A stretch of DNA of 64,000 bases, from positions 5,952,001 through 6,016,000 of the forward strand of contig NZ_SHKY01000001.1 in assembly GCF_004217545.1 (NCBI RefSeq), given 5' to 3'. The position numbers and the translations under genes are program-made. Source of the stretch: Krasilnikovia cinnamomea (lineage in GTDB: Bacteria; Actinomycetota; Actinomycetes; Mycobacteriales; Micromonosporaceae). Below the pieces are notes generated by a model. The model searched no databases, was not told the DNA's origin, and saw nothing but the letters and a program-made list of their open reading frames with translations. This document shows, in pieces, positions 54,744-62,858 of the stretch; the stretch's first letter is position 1; every line of letters begins with the position of its first letter.

Positions 54744-55898
54744 TCAGGTCGGCAGAGCTCCGCCCGCCGCGACGATGACGACTCCGGCCAGGGCGGCGGA
54801 CAGCAGCGTCAGGACCGGGCCGCGACGCAGGCCCAGGGCGAGTACGGCGGCACCGACAAGTACGGCGTACTGCCATGGCTGGCCGAGGGCGCGGGCCAGT
54901 GGAATCGCCGAGCCGAGAATGGCGCCGATCGCCGTAGCGCCGGCGCCGTCGAGGAACGCACGGACCTTCCGGTTGGCGCGCAGCCGGTCGAATCTGTCGG
55001 CGCCGAGCAGGATGAACGCGAACGACGGGCTGAACGCGACGGCCGAGGCGAGCAGCCCGCCACCGATCCCGGCTGCCGCGTAGCCGACGACGGCGACGGT
55101 CTGGACGACCGGGCCGGGGGTGATCTGGCCGAGAGCGACGGCATTGAGGAACTGCGCTCCGGTCATCCAATGGTGCCGGTCGACCGCGTCGGCCTGCATG
55201 ATCGGGATGATGACGAAGCCGCCGCCGTAGGATAGGGCACCGACTTTGAAAGCGACCCAGGTGAGCGGCAGCAGCACGCCACCGCTCAGGCCGGCGGCGG
55301 CCAGCAGAGGCAGGGCCGGTGCCGGTTGGCGCCTGGGCCGGGGTAGCCGCTGGGCGAGGATCTCGGCCAGTCCGCAGGCGAGCAGCAGCAGGACCAGCCA
55401 GGGGCCTACGGTGGCGGCCGCCACCGTGCCGAGCACCAGATACGCGGTCCAGCGGATCCGGTTCGGCGTACGTTTCCAGGCGGGGGGAATCAGTCCCGTC
55501 CCGGCCTGGGTGGCCACCGCGGCGACGGCCGCGCCCGCGCCGGCACCCGCGGCTTTGACCCAGACCGGTGGGTCGCCCTCGAGGAACAGGGCGGCGAGGG
55601 CGAGAATCACGATCAGGCCGGGGACGATGAAAGCCGCACCGCCCACCAGTGCGCCGGCGCGGCCGCGGACTCGCCACGCGCAGAAGATCGCGAGTTGGGT
55701 GGAGGCCGGTCCGGGCAGCAGGTTGCAGGCGGCGATCGCGTGTTCGAATTCCTGCGCCGTCAGCCATCTCCGGTCTTGCACGCACAGCTTGCGCAGCAGT
55801 GCGATGTGTGCGGGAGGCCCACCGAAACCGATGCAGCCGATGCGGCCCCACTCCCGCAGCACGGTGCCCAGTCGGACACGGGAAGCCTCGGGAGGCAT
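54744..55898 (-). CDS. chrA: Chromate transporter ChrA (two CHR domains)
   Basis: This 384-residue membrane protein has two CHR domains. The first contains GCIGFGGPPAHIALL and LLPGPASTQLAIF; the second GALSYGGGFVIIPIMQAD and QITPGPVVQT. Full-length two-domain ChrA exports chromate, giving resistance. The ATG directly abuts the VOC stop (TGAATG), so it is the third gene of the arsenic-type operon. Linkage to ArsR-ArsC suggests joint control by oxyanion stress. Confidence 0.92.
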   Translation of the reverse strand: MPPEASRVRLGTVLREWGRIGCIGFGGPPAHIALLRKLCVQDRRWLTAQEFEHAIAACNLLPGPASTQLAIFCAWRVRGRAGALVGGAAFIVPGLIVILALAALFLEGDPPVWVKAAGAGAGAAVAAVATQAGTGLIPPAWKRTPNRIRWTAYLVLGTVAAATVGPWLVLLLLACGLAEILAQRLPRPRRQPAPALPLLAAAGLSGGVLLPLTWVAFKVGALSYGGGFVIIPIMQADAVDRHHWMTGAQFLNAVALGQITPGPVVQTVAVVGYAAAGIGGGLLASAVAFSPSFAFILLGADRFDRLRANRKVRAFLDGAGATAIGAILGSAIPLARALGQPWQYAVLVGAAVLALGLRRGPVLTLLSAALAGVVIVAAGGALPT

Positions 55899-56291
55899 TC
55901 AGGCGCCCGCCGGCTGGAACAGTTCGATCGGATTGCCGGCCGGGTCGTCCAGAACGATCTGCCGCCCACCCGGGCCAGATATGACCTCGCTGCGGAAGCT
56001 GACACCGGCGGCGCGTAGCCGGGCGACCTCGGTGTCGATGTCGTCGACCAGCAGGTGGATGCGGTTCCAGCCACCTGGCTGGGGTTTGCGTCCGTCGGGC
56101 ATCGCCCGACCCGCCGAGCTGGCCGGGCCGGACAGCAGCAGCCGCAGGTTGCCGCGTCGCACGTCGGCGAACGCCGGCAGGAACGTGGTGTTCGGCGTGA
56201 AGCCGAGGTGGGTGGTGTAGAAGTCGATGGCCGCTTGGACATCGTCGACCAGGTAGCGGACGTGCACGGTGTTGTCGGTTGGGCTGATCAT
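55899..56291 (-). CDS. VOC-superfamily (glyoxalase/bleomycin-resistance fold) protein
   Basis: This 130-residue protein has two VOC modules (VRYLVDDVQAAIDFYTTHLGF and IHLLVDDIDTEVARLRAAGV) and ends with PAGNPIELFQPAGA. The family includes glyoxalases, dioxygenases and the ArsI arsenic lyase. Sequence alone does not single out ArsI, but its place between ArsR-ArsC and ChrA makes a metalloid-detoxification role plausible. The start overlaps the upstream stop (ATGA). Confidence 0.85.
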   Translation of the reverse strand: MISPTDNTVHVRYLVDDVQAAIDFYTTHLGFTPNTTFLPAFADVRRGNLRLLLSGPASSAGRAMPDGRKPQPGGWNRIHLLVDDIDTEVARLRAAGVSFRSEVISGPGGRQIVLDDPAGNPIELFQPAGA

Positions 56292-57055
56292 GATGCCTGC
56301 GTCTCCTTTCCGGAGCGGGCGGCGATGGTGTGCAGAAGGAAGTCGATCCGCCCGCTGATCTCTTCTGCCACGCGCTCGAACGCGGGCAGCCCAGCCGGGT
56401 CACCGGCCGGATCGGAAATGCTCCAATGCACCGGGCGGGGGCAGCCGGCGAACTCCGGGCAGATCTCCTTGACCCGGTCGCACAACGTGATCACGAGGTC
56501 GAACTCGGAACCGGCGAATTCGTCGAGATGCTTGGGCCGCGCACCGCTCACGTCGATACCCCGGGATGCCATCACGGACACGGCGAGCGGATGTACAGCC
56601 TTCGGACGGCTGCCCGCACTGTACGCCTCGACCACGCCCAAGCTGCGATCACGAAGCAACGCCTCGGCCATCTGCGATCGCGAGCTGTTACCCGTGCACA
56701 GGAACAGCACACGGGCGGCGACCGCGACCGCGGGTGCGGGCGGTTGCAGGTGCAGCCCCGGATGTAGGGCGCCACCGGCCGCCTCCAGCAGCCGCGCACA
56801 GCCTGCCAGGTCGAGCGAGTAGTAGATGTCACGACCGTCCGCGCTGCTGCGCCGCCCGTTCACCAGACCGGCCCGGCGCAACCGGCCCAGGTGATACGAG
56901 ACCAGGTTCTGCGGCTCGTCGACCACGGCGGTCAGCTCGCGTACCGCCAGGTCACCGTTCGCCAGCTCACCCAGCAACCGCCACCGCAGCGGATGCCCGG
57001 CAGCTGTCACGAACACCGGCGGCGCCGGCGTGCGGGATCCCTTCGCGCGGCCCAC
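56288..57055 (-). CDS. ArsR-type regulator fused to low-molecular-weight phosphatase-like arsenate reductase
   Basis: This 255-residue protein joins a winged-helix ArsR-type domain (~10-95, recognition region NLVSYHLGRLRRAGLV) to a low-molecular-weight tyrosine phosphatase/ArsC domain with the C120-x5-R126 loop CTGNSSR and a late DPAG acid. Such fusions combine sensing and arsenate reduction. The usual ArsR metal site ELCVCD is absent, so metalloid sensing must use other cysteines (for example C86 or those in LCDRVKEICPEF). The GTG at 57055 follows a palindromic operator and has no ribosome-binding site, so a leaderless mRNA is likely. It leads the operon with VOC and ChrA. Confidence 0.9.
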   Translation of the reverse strand: MGRAKGSRTPAPPVFVTAAGHPLRWRLLGELANGDLAVRELTAVVDEPQNLVSYHLGRLRRAGLVNGRRSSADGRDIYYSLDLAGCARLLEAAGGALHPGLHLQPPAPAVAVAARVLFLCTGNSSRSQMAEALLRDRSLGVVEAYSAGSRPKAVHPLAVSVMASRGIDVSGARPKHLDEFAGSEFDLVITLCDRVKEICPEFAGCPRPVHWSISDPAGDPAGLPAFERVAEEISGRIDFLLHTIAARSGKETQAS

Positions 57056-57065
57056 GACCGCAGAC

Positions 57066-57085
57066 TACATCAAACCGATTTGATG
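57066..57085 (-). promoter_or_regulatory. ArsR-type operator/promoter
   Basis: CATCAAA-CCGA-TTTGATG (57068-57085) is a perfect 7-bp dyad of the ATCAAn4-6TTGAT form bound by ArsR proteins. On the minus strand it is followed by a TAGTCT box and then the GTG start 5 nt after the box, so the dyad lies between -35 and -10. This strongly implies autorepression of the fused regulator/reductase operon. The -35 element itself is not clear. Confidence 0.75.
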
Positions 57086-57415
57086 CAATATCCCAACCTC
57101 ACTGAACTCTCTCGCCCTGTCCGATCATTGGCATCGCGGCGAGAAGTCGCGGTGATGAAGCTGGTCGGCGCGTCGAACTGGTTCGTGCAGGCGCCATTCG
57201 TCGTCGAAGCGATGATGGCGGGCGTGGCTGGCGCCGTGGCCGGATTCGCGCTGCTTCTCGCCGGGGAACTCCTCGTTCCGACGGAGTGGACGCGCGCGTT
57301 GCCGCCCGTACCGAACGGCCGGGTGTGGTTGACGCTGCCCTTGCTGGCGGCCGCCGGCGCCGGGGTGAGCGGATGCACCGCATGGCTCACCCTCCGATTC
57401 CACCTCCGCATCTGA
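57083..57415 (+). pseudogene. 3' fragment of ftsX
   Basis: The frame from an ATG at 57083 to TGA encodes about 110 residues whose core REVAVMKLVGASNWFVQAP and following two hydrophobic segments match the C-terminal part of the cell-division protein FtsX. The N-terminal ~190 residues are missing and no ftsE is nearby. It is divergent from, and its apparent ATG lies inside, the ars operator. Probably a relic left by a rearrangement. Confidence 0.75.
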
Positions 57416-57758
57416 CGAAGAATGATTTCCCAACTGCTGATGACCGGTCCGCCCGCTCGTCGCGCGCATCGGCAGCGGAGCACCGATTCTAGGTCGATCT
57501 CGCGCGTGAGCCCATCGGTCGGGCGCTTTCCCACCCCGCGGCGTCTGATCCGCCGTCCGAGATGTCCCTCGGTGCCGATGGGCTCCAATTTCATTGTCGC
57601 GCGTTCCCGCGCACGCGGACGGGGCCATTAGTCTCCACCTCGCGGGTCGATGGTCCGCGAGGTTGGCCGTCCTGACAGGCCCACGCCCCATTGCCTGGGG
57701 GACATTGCGAGTGCCCCGGCAAGTCTGCCGACCCGGGCCGGTGCGCCGAGCGCCGGTG
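57416..57758. other. Intergenic region, no gene seen
   Basis: About 340 bp between the ftsX fragment and the stop of the universal stress protein. I see no supported coding frame, RNA or strong hairpin. Short open frames here look like noise. Confidence 0.4.
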
Positions 57759-58631
57759 TCAATCCGCGTCCGGTTGCGGTACGACGAGGACGGGTCGGTG
57801 GGATTGGTGCAGGGTCGCCATGACTACGCTGCCCAGCAGGATCTCCGCGGCGGCAGTACGTCCTCGCGAGCCGACGACGAGCAGGGCGGCGTCGTGGTCG
57901 CGGGCGCCCGTGATCAGACCGTGGGCGACGGCCTGTGCTGTCGTCCCGTGCCCTCGTGGGATCCGCAGCCAGGTGGGGTCCGCGTCGCCGGTTCGTGGCG
58001 GGGCTTCGGGTGTGGTGTCGTCGTCCTCGACGGTGGCGAACAGCAGGTTCCTGCCCGGCAGCAGCCGCTGGGCAGTGTCGAGTGCGGCGCGAGCGCCGGG
58101 CGATCCGTCCCAGCCGAGGAGTACCGGTCCGTCGGTGAGGGCGTGATGTTCCGTGCTGAGTAGCGGATGCGGTACCACCAGGACCGGCTTCGGGCTCTGG
58201 TGTACGACGATGTCGGAGACGCTGCCGAGTACCGCTCGGATGCCGCGCAGGCCGCGGGTGCCGAGCAGCACGAGATCGGGCTGCATCTTCTCGACCAGTT
58301 GCGCAAGTTCGAGACCTTCGCCGCCCATGACGCGGTGGGCGAGGGTTTCGGCTTGCCATCCGCTGGCTCGTGCGAGCGTGGCACCGATGTCGGCGATGCG
58401 GTCGGCTCGCCATTGTCCTTCGCGTTCGATGGCCTGGATGAATTCGTCGAGGCTGCGGCTGCCGGTCCACAGGCGGCGACGCAGGTCCTCGTCGACCAGC
58501 GGCGGAGTCCACAGGTAGGTGATCCAGGCGTGGGCATGCGGGACGAGCCGTGCGGCGGCGTCCACGGCCGCGGAGGAGGGAAGGGTGGCGTCGTAGCCGA
58601 CAACGACGCGTGTGACGGACATGGCGTTCAT
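57759..58631 (-). CDS. Universal stress protein with two Usp domains
   Basis: This 290-residue protein has two tandem Usp domains, each ending with an ATP-binding-type glycine motif: GTRGLRGIRAVLGSVSD and GSRGRTAAAEILLGSVV. Tandem-domain Usp proteins in actinobacteria are often induced by hypoxia or redox stress. GAAGGATC precedes the ATG, which overlaps the upstream membrane-protein stop (ATGA). It is the last gene of the group starting with the emfourin-like gene or the small membrane protein. Confidence 0.9.
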   Translation of the reverse strand: MNAMSVTRVVVGYDATLPSSAAVDAAARLVPHAHAWITYLWTPPLVDEDLRRRLWTGSRSLDEFIQAIEREGQWRADRIADIGATLARASGWQAETLAHRVMGGEGLELAQLVEKMQPDLVLLGTRGLRGIRAVLGSVSDIVVHQSPKPVLVVPHPLLSTEHHALTDGPVLLGWDGSPGARAALDTAQRLLPGRNLLFATVEDDDTTPEAPPRTGDADPTWLRIPRGHGTTAQAVAHGLITGARDHDAALLVVGSRGRTAAAEILLGSVVMATLHQSHRPVLVVPQPDAD

Positions 58632-59371
58632 ACTGCTGATCCTTCAGTTCGGTGTGAATGTTGGCCGAGGCGCTGATGAACGCGTCCTGGAGTTGGAGCG
58701 GCCGGCTTGAGTCCTAACGTCGTCGAGTCCGGTGGCCGTGAGCGCAGCAGCACGATGCTAGCCGCTGAGAGCCAGACGATGGAGATCGGGTAGAGGGCGT
58801 AGCTCAACCAGCCCCGCAATTCGAGTACGTTGCTCGGGAACGCAACGGACAGCGTCAGGATCGTCGCCGCGGCGGCGGCGACGTATGCGAGCCATCCGAG
58901 CCATGTGGGAAGCGCGCTTGTTCGCAGAACTGCGTAGCCAATGCAGGCGAACATGAGCGCGATCGGTGCGTTCGCCAATGTCAGCGTTGCGTAGCCGAGC
59001 GCGTCGAGCAGCGCCGCGGCCTGCGGCCGCAGGAATTCGCCGGGCAATGCTGCCAGCGCCAGCTGTGGCGCCTGTCCCAGAATGTTGGCGCTGTACCCGA
59101 CCATTCCAGCCCCGAACGCGATCGTCGCGGGCATAGCAGAGTCGGACAGGACCGCACGCAGAGAGCTCAGGAAGATCAGTAGCACGACCGCACTGAACAC
59201 GAAGAGGACGCTCTGCGCGACGATCAGTCCCCGATGCTCTGTCACGAAGTCTGGCAACGACTCCGGGCCTGGCCACGGCCTATCACACAGAGCGCCCGCC
59301 GCACCGAGCGCGACGGCGACCAGTCCGCTCACTCCGGCCACCTGTTGCGGTCGTTGCGTCCACGCGGTCAT
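58628..59371 (-). CDS. Multi-pass membrane protein of unknown function
   Basis: This 247-residue protein has about six hydrophobic helices (for example VSGLVAVALGAAGAL, LIVAQSVLFVFSAVVLLIFL, WLGWLAYVAAAAATIL) and a short polar tail. It resembles DUF-type integral membrane proteins without a named role. The ATG at 59371 overlaps the upstream stop (ATGA); longer in-frame extension has no membrane character. Confidence 0.8.
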   Translation of the reverse strand: MTAWTQRPQQVAGVSGLVAVALGAAGALCDRPWPGPESLPDFVTEHRGLIVAQSVLFVFSAVVLLIFLSSLRAVLSDSAMPATIAFGAGMVGYSANILGQAPQLALAALPGEFLRPQAAALLDALGYATLTLANAPIALMFACIGYAVLRTSALPTWLGWLAYVAAAAATILTLSVAFPSNVLELRGWLSYALYPISIVWLSAASIVLLRSRPPDSTTLGLKPAAPTPGRVHQRLGQHSHRTEGSAV

Positions 59372-59628
59372 GACGGGATTCTCGCGATGGCTGGCGGGTT
59401 CCGAACGCGGCGCGCTTCGTTGATCTGAGTCCGTTCCATCCGCACGCCCGGCACGGCGATCACGAGACCGGCGGCCAGCATGACGGCTTGTAGCATCATC
59501 TGCGGGCCGATGACCGCGAGGTGCCAGGCGTCGATGACGAACATGACAGCGCCGTACATTGCGGAGGCGGCGATAGTGCCCTCGACGGCGGTCAACGTCA
59601 ACGTCATCGGCCGGTAACGGATCGGCAT
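59368..59628 (-). CDS. Small membrane protein
   Basis: This 86-residue protein has two hydrophobic segments (AASAMYGAVMFVIDAWHLAV and MMLQAVMLAAGLVIAVP) and a basic C-terminus. GGAAGGAG stands 5 nt before the ATG at 59628, which fixes the start. Coupled by a 4-bp overlap to the larger membrane protein. No family recognised. Confidence 0.8.
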   Translation of the reverse strand: MPIRYRPMTLTLTAVEGTIAASAMYGAVMFVIDAWHLAVIGPQMMLQAVMLAAGLVIAVPGVRMERTQINEARRVRNPPAIARIPS

Positions 59629-59771
59629 GGCTACTCCTTCCGGCTCCAGTCTCTGCTGCTGGGGGCAAAGGTGGTCAGGGCCTGATGGCCCGTCATGGCT
59701 GGGTTCGTCGACCGGCTGGCGGCGTGAGCGTTTCGGCGATGGGCGTCGCGCATGCCCGTGCACAGGCCGCA

Positions 59772-59793
59772 GGCCCGCGCCGTGGCGCGGGCC
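59772..59793 (-). terminator. Hairpin downstream of the emfourin-like gene
   Basis: Perfect 9-bp arms (GGCCCGCGC and GCGCGGGCC) flank a CGTG loop, 17 bp after the stop codon. No U-tract. It likely separates this gene from the membrane-protein operon. Confidence 0.7.
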
Positions 59794-59809
59794 GGCCGTT
59801 GTGTCTTGC

Positions 59810-60247
59810 TCAGCGTGCGGGCGTGGACGAGACGTCGAGGCTGATTTGCTGGGTGAGGCTGATCGTCTGCCACAGGACGGCGGGTGCGTCGGCGCCTTCG
59901 ATGGTGTGGACGGTCTTGGTCCACCGGTGGCCGTACCGCACGACCACGGTGTAGACGAAGCGGTCGGCGCCCTGGGTGCTTGCGGGGTATGTGGCATCGA
60001 GCCGCCGGAACTGCCAGCTCGAAACGAGCTGCATCAGGCGCGGAGTGTCCGCGTGCACCGTGGTGGAATCGACCACGTAGCAGTCGTGGACGCCAGCGAA
60101 TCCGCCCGTCCGGATCAGCGTCACCTGCGACGCGGAGATCGCGGCCGCGGAGGCCGGTCCGCCGATCACCGCTAGCCCCAAGGTCATCGCGACGACTGCG
60201 AGGAGCGTGAACAGATGTCGATTGATGGTGTGCAAAATTGTCGACAT
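59810..60247 (-). CDS. Exported emfourin-like (protealysin-inhibitor-type) protein
   Basis: This 145-residue protein has a signal peptide (LFTLLAVVAMTLGLAVIG, cleavage likely after PASA) followed by a ~100-residue domain matching the emfourin pattern: VTLIRTGGFAG near the N-terminus, GADRFVYTVVV in the middle and IEGADAPAVLWQ near the end. Emfourins inhibit M4 proteases of the protealysin type and are usually encoded next to one; no M4 protease is in this window, and emfourins are often cytosolic. The ATG at 60247 has AAGGTG 7 nt upstream and directly starts the signal peptide. Call is by motif pattern. Confidence 0.7.
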   Translation of the reverse strand: MSTILHTINRHLFTLLAVVAMTLGLAVIGGPASAAAISASQVTLIRTGGFAGVHDCYVVDSTTVHADTPRLMQLVSSWQFRRLDATYPASTQGADRFVYTVVVRYGHRWTKTVHTIEGADAPAVLWQTISLTQQISLDVSSTPAR

Positions 60248-60792
60248 GGCACAACACCTTCCTCGTGGGAATGGGTGGTAAGGAGGCCGTTTCCCGCTTT
60301 CTGAGGCCCTTTCGACACGTTCCTTTTGAGACCGTGTCGGTTGGTGCTCATCTCGCTTCCAATTCATTTCTATCACTGGACTGGCGTCGCTCTCAGGTTC
60401 GAAAGTCCCTGAATTCACGGCCGGTTTCGGTCGATGTGCCTATATTTCAACCATGAACGCGACGTTTGGACTGGTCGCGTTCGCGGCGCCGTTCCATCGG
60501 ACACTGCGGGGCCTGGCGGTTTACGGGTGTGCCTGGGCTGCGCTACTACCGTTTGCGGGCGCTGGCAAGAGGTCGGAGGACCTGGAACGTCCCGACTTTC
60601 ATTGGCGGCATTGACGAATGTGAACGCCATGCGACGACAGGCGCGCTGGACACACATCCAGGCAAGGAGTAATCGCACAGCGCACCGGGTCATCCTCGCC
60701 GGCCGCTCGACGGAATCGCCGTCGCGTCCGCGACCGGGCGTGGCTGCTCCGGCGTCCTCTTGGCGTCCGGCGTGAACGACCCGGTGGCGTGT
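60248..60792. other. Intergenic region, no supported gene
   Basis: About 545 bp between the emfourin-like gene and the Acg-type nitroreductase stop. The stretch 60355-60465 is A/T-rich for this genome (for example CCTATATTTCAACC just before an ATG at 60454). A 53-codon frame from that ATG has no ribosome site or family match. The region must contain the emfourin promoter, not placed with confidence. Confidence 0.4.
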
Positions 60793-61788
60793 CTACCGTG
60801 GCGTCCCGACAGCCGCGACCGGCTCCATCATCAGTACCTCGCAGAGTGGGCGGCGAGGGGTCGCGTACGTCGGAGGGCCGATGCCCAGTCTGATCAGGAT
60901 CTGCGCATGCCGGCCCTGTGTGGTCAGCAGTTCCCGGATTGCCGGGATCTCCACCGGCTGACTGAACGGAGTTGTCGCCAGGTGCAGGACGGTGGCGGTG
61001 AGCAGCACCCGCTGCAATGCCTGGCCGGCGGCGAGCCAGTCCGCGGGGGTGTCGCCCGCGGTCGACAGTGTGACGATCGTGGGAAACGGCTCGAATCGCT
61101 CGGCAGGCCGGGTGAGCTGTGGCAAGGCCAGACCGAAGTCGCGTACCGGCGTGGTCTCGAGAGCGTCCCACGGCCCCATCGCGGCTGTCGGCACGCCGTC
61201 GCGCCGGCCGGGAGAAGGCAGCGTCCACTGGGTCAGCTCCGCACGATAGCCGTGATCGCCGCGCAACCGTTGTTCGGCAGTTCTGGTCAGGCCGAGGATG
61301 GCCGCGCGAGCCACCGCGCCGGCCACCGTGAGGCTGGCCCCTTCGCGGTGCGCCGCACAGGCCAGCTCCTCAAGGTCGGGCGCGGCAACCACCGACGGAG
61401 CGAACGGCCAGCGGTTGGTGTGACGCTCCGGGACGGCGTCGAACAAGGCTCGCACGACGCCCGTGACGGCCTCGGCCCGCTCCGGAGTGACTCGGGCGAC
61501 CAGACGGGGATCGTCGGGGTCCTGAGGAAAAGTCAGCGACGGCCGGCGCCCGTCGTGCCGAATGGCGAGCCGAAGGGTGAACAATGCCGCACCCACGCTG
61601 ATCAGCAGCTCACGTCCGGACGGGTCGATCACCGCCAGCTGGCGTGCCCAGTCCGCGATCACGTCGACTCCGCCGTCGCGGATACGGAAACGCCAGGGTT
61701 GGCTGTTGTGCAGCGACGGCGCGGCAGTCGCGGTCGCCACGTAGCTGGCCAGGCGTTCGACATCTGCCCCACCCGACGGTTCCCTCAT
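60793..61788 (-). CDS. Acg-family FMN-binding nitroreductase-like protein
   Basis: This 331-residue protein begins with a nitroreductase-like TAAPSLHNSQPWRFRI motif and has the ERHTNRWPF and LTTQGRHAQILIRLG segments typical of the Acg/Rv2032 family. Acg proteins bind flavin but have a lid over the site and are induced in dormancy. The ATG at 61788 puts the conserved SLHNSQPW near the N-terminus as in the family. It has no clear ribosome-binding site; an extended start up to 61938 is possible. Confidence 0.87.
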   Translation of the reverse strand: MREPSGGADVERLASYVATATAAPSLHNSQPWRFRIRDGGVDVIADWARQLAVIDPSGRELLISVGAALFTLRLAIRHDGRRPSLTFPQDPDDPRLVARVTPERAEAVTGVVRALFDAVPERHTNRWPFAPSVVAAPDLEELACAAHREGASLTVAGAVARAAILGLTRTAEQRLRGDHGYRAELTQWTLPSPGRRDGVPTAAMGPWDALETTPVRDFGLALPQLTRPAERFEPFPTIVTLSTAGDTPADWLAAGQALQRVLLTATVLHLATTPFSQPVEIPAIRELLTTQGRHAQILIRLGIGPPTYATPRRPLCEVLMMEPVAAVGTPR

Positions 61789-61897
61789 GAAACCAATGGT
61801 GGTCCGCCGAGCCGACCGCTGCCAGGGCCGATATCCCCCGGAGCCGGTGACTGCGGTCCCACCCTTGCCCGGGTTGCGGGTGGTGTGTTGCCGCGCC

Positions 61898-61929
61898 AGC
61901 GGGACTCGCCGAGCCCGGCGAGTCCCGCT
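61898..61929 (-). terminator. Strong terminator-like hairpin
   Basis: Perfect 14-bp arms (AGCGGGACTCGCCG and CGGCGAGTCCCGCT) flank a 4-nt loop, beginning 8 bp after the stop of the second universal stress protein. No U-tract. It ends the P-type ATPase/Usp unit before the nitroreductase gene. Confidence 0.8.
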
Positions 61930-61937
61930 GAAGGTCA

Positions 61938-62843
61938 TTATCCGACGCTGTGCCCGGGGTTGTCGGGGAAGGGCGCGCGGATCACCATGGTCGGGCAGGC
62001 GCTGTGGTACATCGCGTGCTGGCTGACGGAGCCCAGCAGCAGACCGGTGAATCCGCCGCGCCCGCGGGCTCCGACCACCAGCAGCTGCGCGCGGTGTGAC
62101 CAGTCGATGAGGTGGCGCCTGGCGGGACCGCGCACCACCTCCTGGGTGATCTGGAGATCGGGGTGGTCTTCGGCGACACCGGCGATCGCTTCGGCAAGTA
62201 GCAGCTGTTCCTCGGTGTTCACCGCGTCCGGGTCGTAGACGAGCGGAAGCATGTCACCCGGCCCGGTTGACACCGGTGAGGTCCAGGTGTGCACGGCGAC
62301 GAGATCGCAGTTGCGTAGCTCGGCGGCCCTGGCGGCCTCTTGCAGCGCGCGGGCCGAGACCGCTGAGCCGTCTATTCCGACGACGACGGGACCATCCGGG
62401 CGTGCCTGTCCTCGAACGACGAGCACCGGGCAGGTCGCATGAGTCACGGTCTGCACCGCCACGGAGCCGAGCAGCAGGCCGGAGATCCCTCCTATCCCGC
62501 GGTCACCGAGGACCAGCAGCTCAGCCGACTCTGCTTCGTGCAGCAGCACCGGCACGGCGGCGCCTTCGACGATCGCCGAAGACACGGAAAGCTCTGGTGC
62601 CGCCTTGTGTGCGTGGTCGACCGCCTCGGCGAGGAAGGTGTCCGCGTACTGTCGTGTGTCCTCGGTGGACGGCGGCAGTGCGCCCTGCAGGACGGCTGCG
62701 GATAGCGGCCAGAGGAAGGCATGCACGATGCGAAGCGGCCGCTGGCGCATCGCGGCTTCGGTGGCCGCGAACCTGACCGCTTCCAGGCTGTTCTCGGAGC
62801 CGTCCACGCCGACCACGATGGGCGTGACTGACGTCGCGTTCAT
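61938..62843 (-). CDS. Universal stress protein with two Usp domains
   Basis: This 301-residue protein has two Usp domains with IVVGVDGSENSLEAV at the start, GDRGIGGISGLLLGSVAVQ ending the first domain and GARGRGGFTGLLLGSVSQH ending the second, both with intact ATP-binding glycines. It begins 15 bp after the ATPase gene and is likely cotranscribed with it, as for Rv1996 and ctpF in Mycobacterium tuberculosis (pairing from established knowledge). Confidence 0.92.
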   Translation of the reverse strand: MNATSVTPIVVGVDGSENSLEAVRFAATEAAMRQRPLRIVHAFLWPLSAAVLQGALPPSTEDTRQYADTFLAEAVDHAHKAAPELSVSSAIVEGAAVPVLLHEAESAELLVLGDRGIGGISGLLLGSVAVQTVTHATCPVLVVRGQARPDGPVVVGIDGSAVSARALQEAARAAELRNCDLVAVHTWTSPVSTGPGDMLPLVYDPDAVNTEEQLLLAEAIAGVAEDHPDLQITQEVVRGPARRHLIDWSHRAQLLVVGARGRGGFTGLLLGSVSQHAMYHSACPTMVIRAPFPDNPGHSVG

Positions 62844-62858
62844 GGGAATGATCCTCTC

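Noticed and set aside
60454..60615. 53-codon frame after an AT-rich stretch
   Set aside because: No ribosome-binding site, no family resemblance and neighbouring frames equally open.
61789..61937. DosR-box-like partial palindrome (AGGGCCGATATCCCCC) upstream of the Acg-type gene
   Set aside because: The match to the known GGGACT-type box is weak and symmetry is poor; not reported as an operator.
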